A stretch of DNA of 64,000 nucleotides. Origin: Nymphaea colorata (lineage: Eukaryota; Streptophyta; Magnoliopsida; Nymphaeales; Nymphaeaceae). The number at the start of each line of letters is the position of its first letter. Positions within the stretch are counted from its first letter, which is position 1. This document shows positions 61,301-64,000 of the stretch, piece by piece. The position numbers were made by a program, and so were the translations under genes. Under the pieces are notes generated by a model that searched no databases, was not told the origin of the DNA, and saw only the letters and a list, made by a program, of their open reading frames with translations. The stretch spans positions 3,511,017 to 3,575,016 of the forward strand of contig NW_022204507.1 in assembly GCF_008831285.2 (NCBI RefSeq). Direction: 5' to 3'.

Positions 61301-61689
61301 GGTCATACTTGATTGGTCGTTGGTTCACAGTTAGAACAGACCACGGCAGTCTTAGGCACATGCTAAAGCAGAGGGTATCCATACCAACCCAACAAAGGTG
61401 GTTGGCCAAGCTGCTTGGATAAGACTTTAGTATAGAATACAAACGTGGTCCAGACAACAACGCAACAGATGCACTATCCAGACTGAGTGAACAGTTGAAC
61501 ACCCTTTCAGTACTGGAAACCGACCTATGGGAAAGGATTAGCAACGAGCAAGCTAGTGATGATGGCCTCAAACTCATAAGGGCATCAATCACCCAAAACC
61601 CAGGGTCAATTCCCCACTACACTATGAGGGGAAACATCCTTCAAAGGAAGAATAGGGCGCGGCCAGTCTTGACCTTCTTTTGGATTTAA
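58372..61689 (+). pseudogene. Gypsy Gag-Pol polyprotein, one frame, four stops
   Basis: A single frame carries, in order: the Gag capsid domain (about 58740-59220, with WYLWYTHNHQNMEWDQLKAD); a CCHC-like knuckle CFYCKDKWQRGHIC (59449-59490); protease ILLDSGAIHNF (near 59690); RT from about 60240 with YRFGYHQK-like and [12 protein letters not shown] motifs and [10 protein letters not shown]; and RNase H with VEIDACDTGIGAVLSQ, YEKELLA, TDHGSL and DALSRL. In-frame stops are TAA 59767, TAG 59848, TAG 61030 and TAA 61420. The RT catalytic box reads FFND (near 60711) instead of FFDD, so the enzyme would be inactive even without the stops. Confidence 0.9.
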
Positions 61690-61800
61690 TCACTGATTGT
61701 AGAAAAAGGACTGGCTACCCAACAATCAACGTTATGGTTAAACTTACTGAAGTTGGCTTCTTAATTTGGTCCACAATTTCACTTAATTGGCACTTAATTA
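61640..61800 (+). pseudogene. Gypsy integrase remnant
   Basis: After GNILQRK (the region before the integrase zinc finger) the sequence jumps to RPVLTFFWI and, in another frame, DLITDCRKRTGYPTINVMV, which corresponds to MDFIxGLPKSxGYxxIxVVVDRLTK of the catalytic core. The H2C2 zinc finger is deleted. The remaining core ends after about 35 residues. Confidence 0.65.
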
Positions 61801-61890
61801 AGATGTGGGGAAAGAGACAAATTCTCCCCCTGCTTGCCTACCGAAAGCCAAAAGAAAAGAAAAGAAAAACAGCGGTTCGGTGATAAGTTG

Positions 61891-63270
61891 AATGGTGGGA
61901 ATTTACCTGGTTGTTCCGATCGATGATGACAAAGGTACTCCATGAATTCACAACAGCCTATGTCTATATGTCGCACAAGAAACAGCCTTATATTTTTGTG
62001 AGAAGCCATTAATTGGAGGGGCTAGCAGTAACATTGGGATGCCCAAAGGATTGTGCTGCGAGAGGACAACGTAAAATCAAACTCAGTAAATGACAGCTAC
62101 ATACATGCATATATAAGAAGTGTCAACTGTGAAGGCGATCTTGTCCTTTCTCACTCTACTTTTAGAAAGGTCAATTTGTCATCGTTTGCTCTTGCCGCCT
62201 TTTGTCACGATTTCTCTTCCTCCACTGTGCAAAGTTTTATGGTTATGAGGAATTTTTTTTCTTTAATTTCCAAAGAATTCCTCCCCTATAATTCTGAACA
62301 GCAAAGAAGGAGATCGATTGCTCAAGTTGCTTATTCAATCTTCCTCAGAGTGAGGAGCCTGAAGTTTCTGGCTGACTGGCCCTAACATTTTAAATCTTAA
62401 GACTGATAATGGGAACTAAGTATGTAAATGAGAAAATAGCTACGAGATATGAAGTTATAAGTATGCACTTCCACCGCTACAGTTTCCAGATTATTCCATA
62501 CGATGCATGAACTGCTAAACGAAGCTTGCTACCTTATGATCAAGGTCTTAAAGAAAGAGGCAAGAAACCATGGGTTCCCGTTTCCTTTGCCTCTTAGGTA
62601 CAGGGTTGTGTCCCAAACGAAGGCTTGAGACTAACTGTATCAAACCATGGCTAACTACTATTGGGGCAGAAGAGAATGGAAGGAGGCTAGAGATTCCAAT
62701 TCATGTATGAGAAAAAGAAAAGCTTGTCGATAGAAGATAAGGTTTTCATGAAGCGTACCCCTTGAAAGATCTGAGTTTCGACACTTGCCCTTAGTTCTTT
62801 CCTTCTGCATATACAAGCATGGTGCATCATCCGATCTGCTAATCAACACATCTGTTGTCTTGATGGGAAACTTAAGGCATATGTAACTCAAGTTAACACT
62901 TCTTGGTGAATGCCAGAAAAAACTTTAACCAGCTCTCATGCCTCAGCATGATCTTAATTACAGTGGATATTGACTCCCACGTTCAGTGGTGAAGTCCCTG
63001 CAATTGTTGATTTTGAATTTGCAGAACGTATTTATGAGGCCACACCACAACCTCACATGTGTAAAATGTAAATTAAACGATGAAATAACTTAAAAAATCA
63101 AAATCCCCACCTTGACCGCTAAACAAAGGGCCTTCGGTACAATTTAATATAAATGGTGGGTAATAAAGGAATATTATTGTAATTATGGACTTTGGAAAAC
63201 TTAAAATTCACGTTCGTGATCCACTAAAAAAGTAACGGCCAGCTGTACATCCGGTGTGGCTGCTTTATAA
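61891..63270. other. No gene recognised
   Basis: A plus-strand open frame at 62053-62385 (110 residues, with a Ser/Phe-rich middle) has no recognisable domain and no clear splice or start context. The rest is non-coding in appearance. Confidence 0.35.
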
Positions 63271-63274
63271 ACAA

Positions 63275-63353
63275 TTGGTGCTTGGGGATGTTAATGGATT
63301 AGTTCTGGATCAGATATCCATTCGAAAATGCTTTCACAGAATTGGACATAGCA

Positions 63354-63402
<49 letters not shown>

Positions 63403-63560
63403 AGTAAGAAATCAGAATTCATCAGATTTAAATAAGAAACACCATCTTATCAAACTGAGATTCAGTTTTAAATAAATGTCTTGTTAGATAACAAAGATCT
63501 TAACTTAGATATCCTATTCCAAGTTTAGATATCTGAATACGAACTCCGAGTAAACTGAAT
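63275..63560. mobile_element. GAATCC-rich dispersed element fragment with TA microsatellite
   Basis: GGGATGTTAATGGATTAG and CAGATATCCATTCG match the left part of the family at 25400-25830. A TA microsatellite at about 63353-63399 has expanded inside it. Confidence 0.5.
63353..63399. repeat. (TA)n microsatellite
   Basis: TA run interrupted once by TGTA. Confidence 0.95.
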
Positions 63561-64000
63561 TAATTGGGGTTGTTGAAAAAGCAGCACCCTTTTTAGTTTT
63601 CCCTCATAAGGAACTTATGTTTTTTAAAATTAATGTTTGAGAGTAGGGAAACTTGGTTTTGAATGTCATCCAATCTAATCATTTGATTGGGGAATCTTAA
63701 AAAGTAAAAATCAAACACGACCAATTTTCCCAACTCAAGTATATTTTTCCTCTATTTGTGAAATCTGGATGGTCTGCGGTTCATCCCTTTTTAATATGAT
63801 AATCATTGATGAGGTGGCGTCTAATCATGTGTCTTACTAGGTATTGAAAACCTGACCTTTAGAGTCGCGCATCTAATTATGTAAAATATGGGCCATGCAT
63901 TTGTTGGAGAAGTGCACTTTTCTTCTTTGATAGGAAAGTGTTGCTTTGGACCATACAGATGTCAAAGAAACACTCCCTTGTAACATATCACAGACATTAC
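63561..64000. other. No gene recognised
   Basis: AT-rich sequence up to the window edge without a recognisable exon or element. Confidence 0.4.

Larger units (their letters stand above)
57473..61890 (+). mobile_element. Decayed Ty3-gypsy retrotransposon
   Basis: Domain order is gag, zinc knuckle, protease, RT, RNase H, integrase remnant, which is the Ty3-gypsy order. The 5' LTR is tentative. The 3' end beyond the integrase remnant is missing or unrecognisable. No chromodomain was seen. Confidence 0.85.

Overview
The window looks like nuclear DNA of a flowering plant. It is AT-rich with long TA, TC and GA microsatellites. It holds pieces of two plant genes with introns bounded by GT and AG (a VAL-type B3 regulator and a family 2 glycosyl hydrolase). 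It also holds Ty1-copia, Ty3-gypsy and LINE debris, short non-autonomous hAT-like elements and one 100-N assembly gap. I see no complete, undamaged protein gene, no rRNA or tRNA gene and no CRISPR array. Species cannot be decided from the sequence alone.

Layout. 1-0.8 kb: minus-strand copia pol fragment cut by the window edge. 0.8-11.7 kb: sparse gene relics on the minus strand. These are two phase-compatible exon candidates near 4.1-4.3 kb, one exon of a plant GH2 beta-galactosidase near 6.3 kb, and two damaged exons of a VAL/HSI2-like B3 gene at 10.0-10.7 kb. A TA-dominated block fills 2.9-4.06 kb. 11,736-11,835: N gap. 12.5-29.3 kb: a mosaic of repeats. It holds three minus-strand copies of one LTR family, each with an LTR, an initiator-Met primer binding site and a leader. 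A segment of about 3 kb is duplicated (12.5-15.3 and 17.6-20.6 kb), and another of about 2 kb is duplicated (15.5-17.6 and 26.5-28.4 kb). A block at 20.6-26.0 kb reappears in shortened form at 48.4-50.1 kb. 29.4-32.55 kb: a plant LINE (ORF1 with CCHC knuckle, ORF2 endonuclease) that stops abruptly at the next unit.

32,554-48,205 is the main discovery: an imperfect palindrome of about 15.65 kb. Its arms are about 7.2 and 7.7 kb, separated by an 803-bp spacer. Two stretches compared by eye are about 93-95 % identical. Each arm carries a fragment of a leucine-rich-repeat protein gene and an intronless fragment resembling a conserved plant protein (probably the one annotated as PRLI-interacting factor A). 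The latter has the same in-frame stop in both arms, so it was already dead before the inversion. The spacer contains a hAT-like MITE with a perfect 8-bp target duplication and the tail of a copia RNase H. Such a locus could be transcribed into a long hairpin RNA able to seed small RNAs against the parent genes; that part is inference.

50-54 kb is AT-rich, with a tandem duplication of about 245 bp and a TATCTCATACC minisatellite. 54.7-61.8 kb holds a long putative LTR followed by a Ty3-gypsy element. Its gag-protease-RT-RNase H reads in one frame from 58,372 to 61,689 with only four stops, but the RT active site has lost one aspartate and most of the integrase is deleted. The last 2 kb holds nothing recognised apart from a TA microsatellite and a dispersed-repeat fragment.
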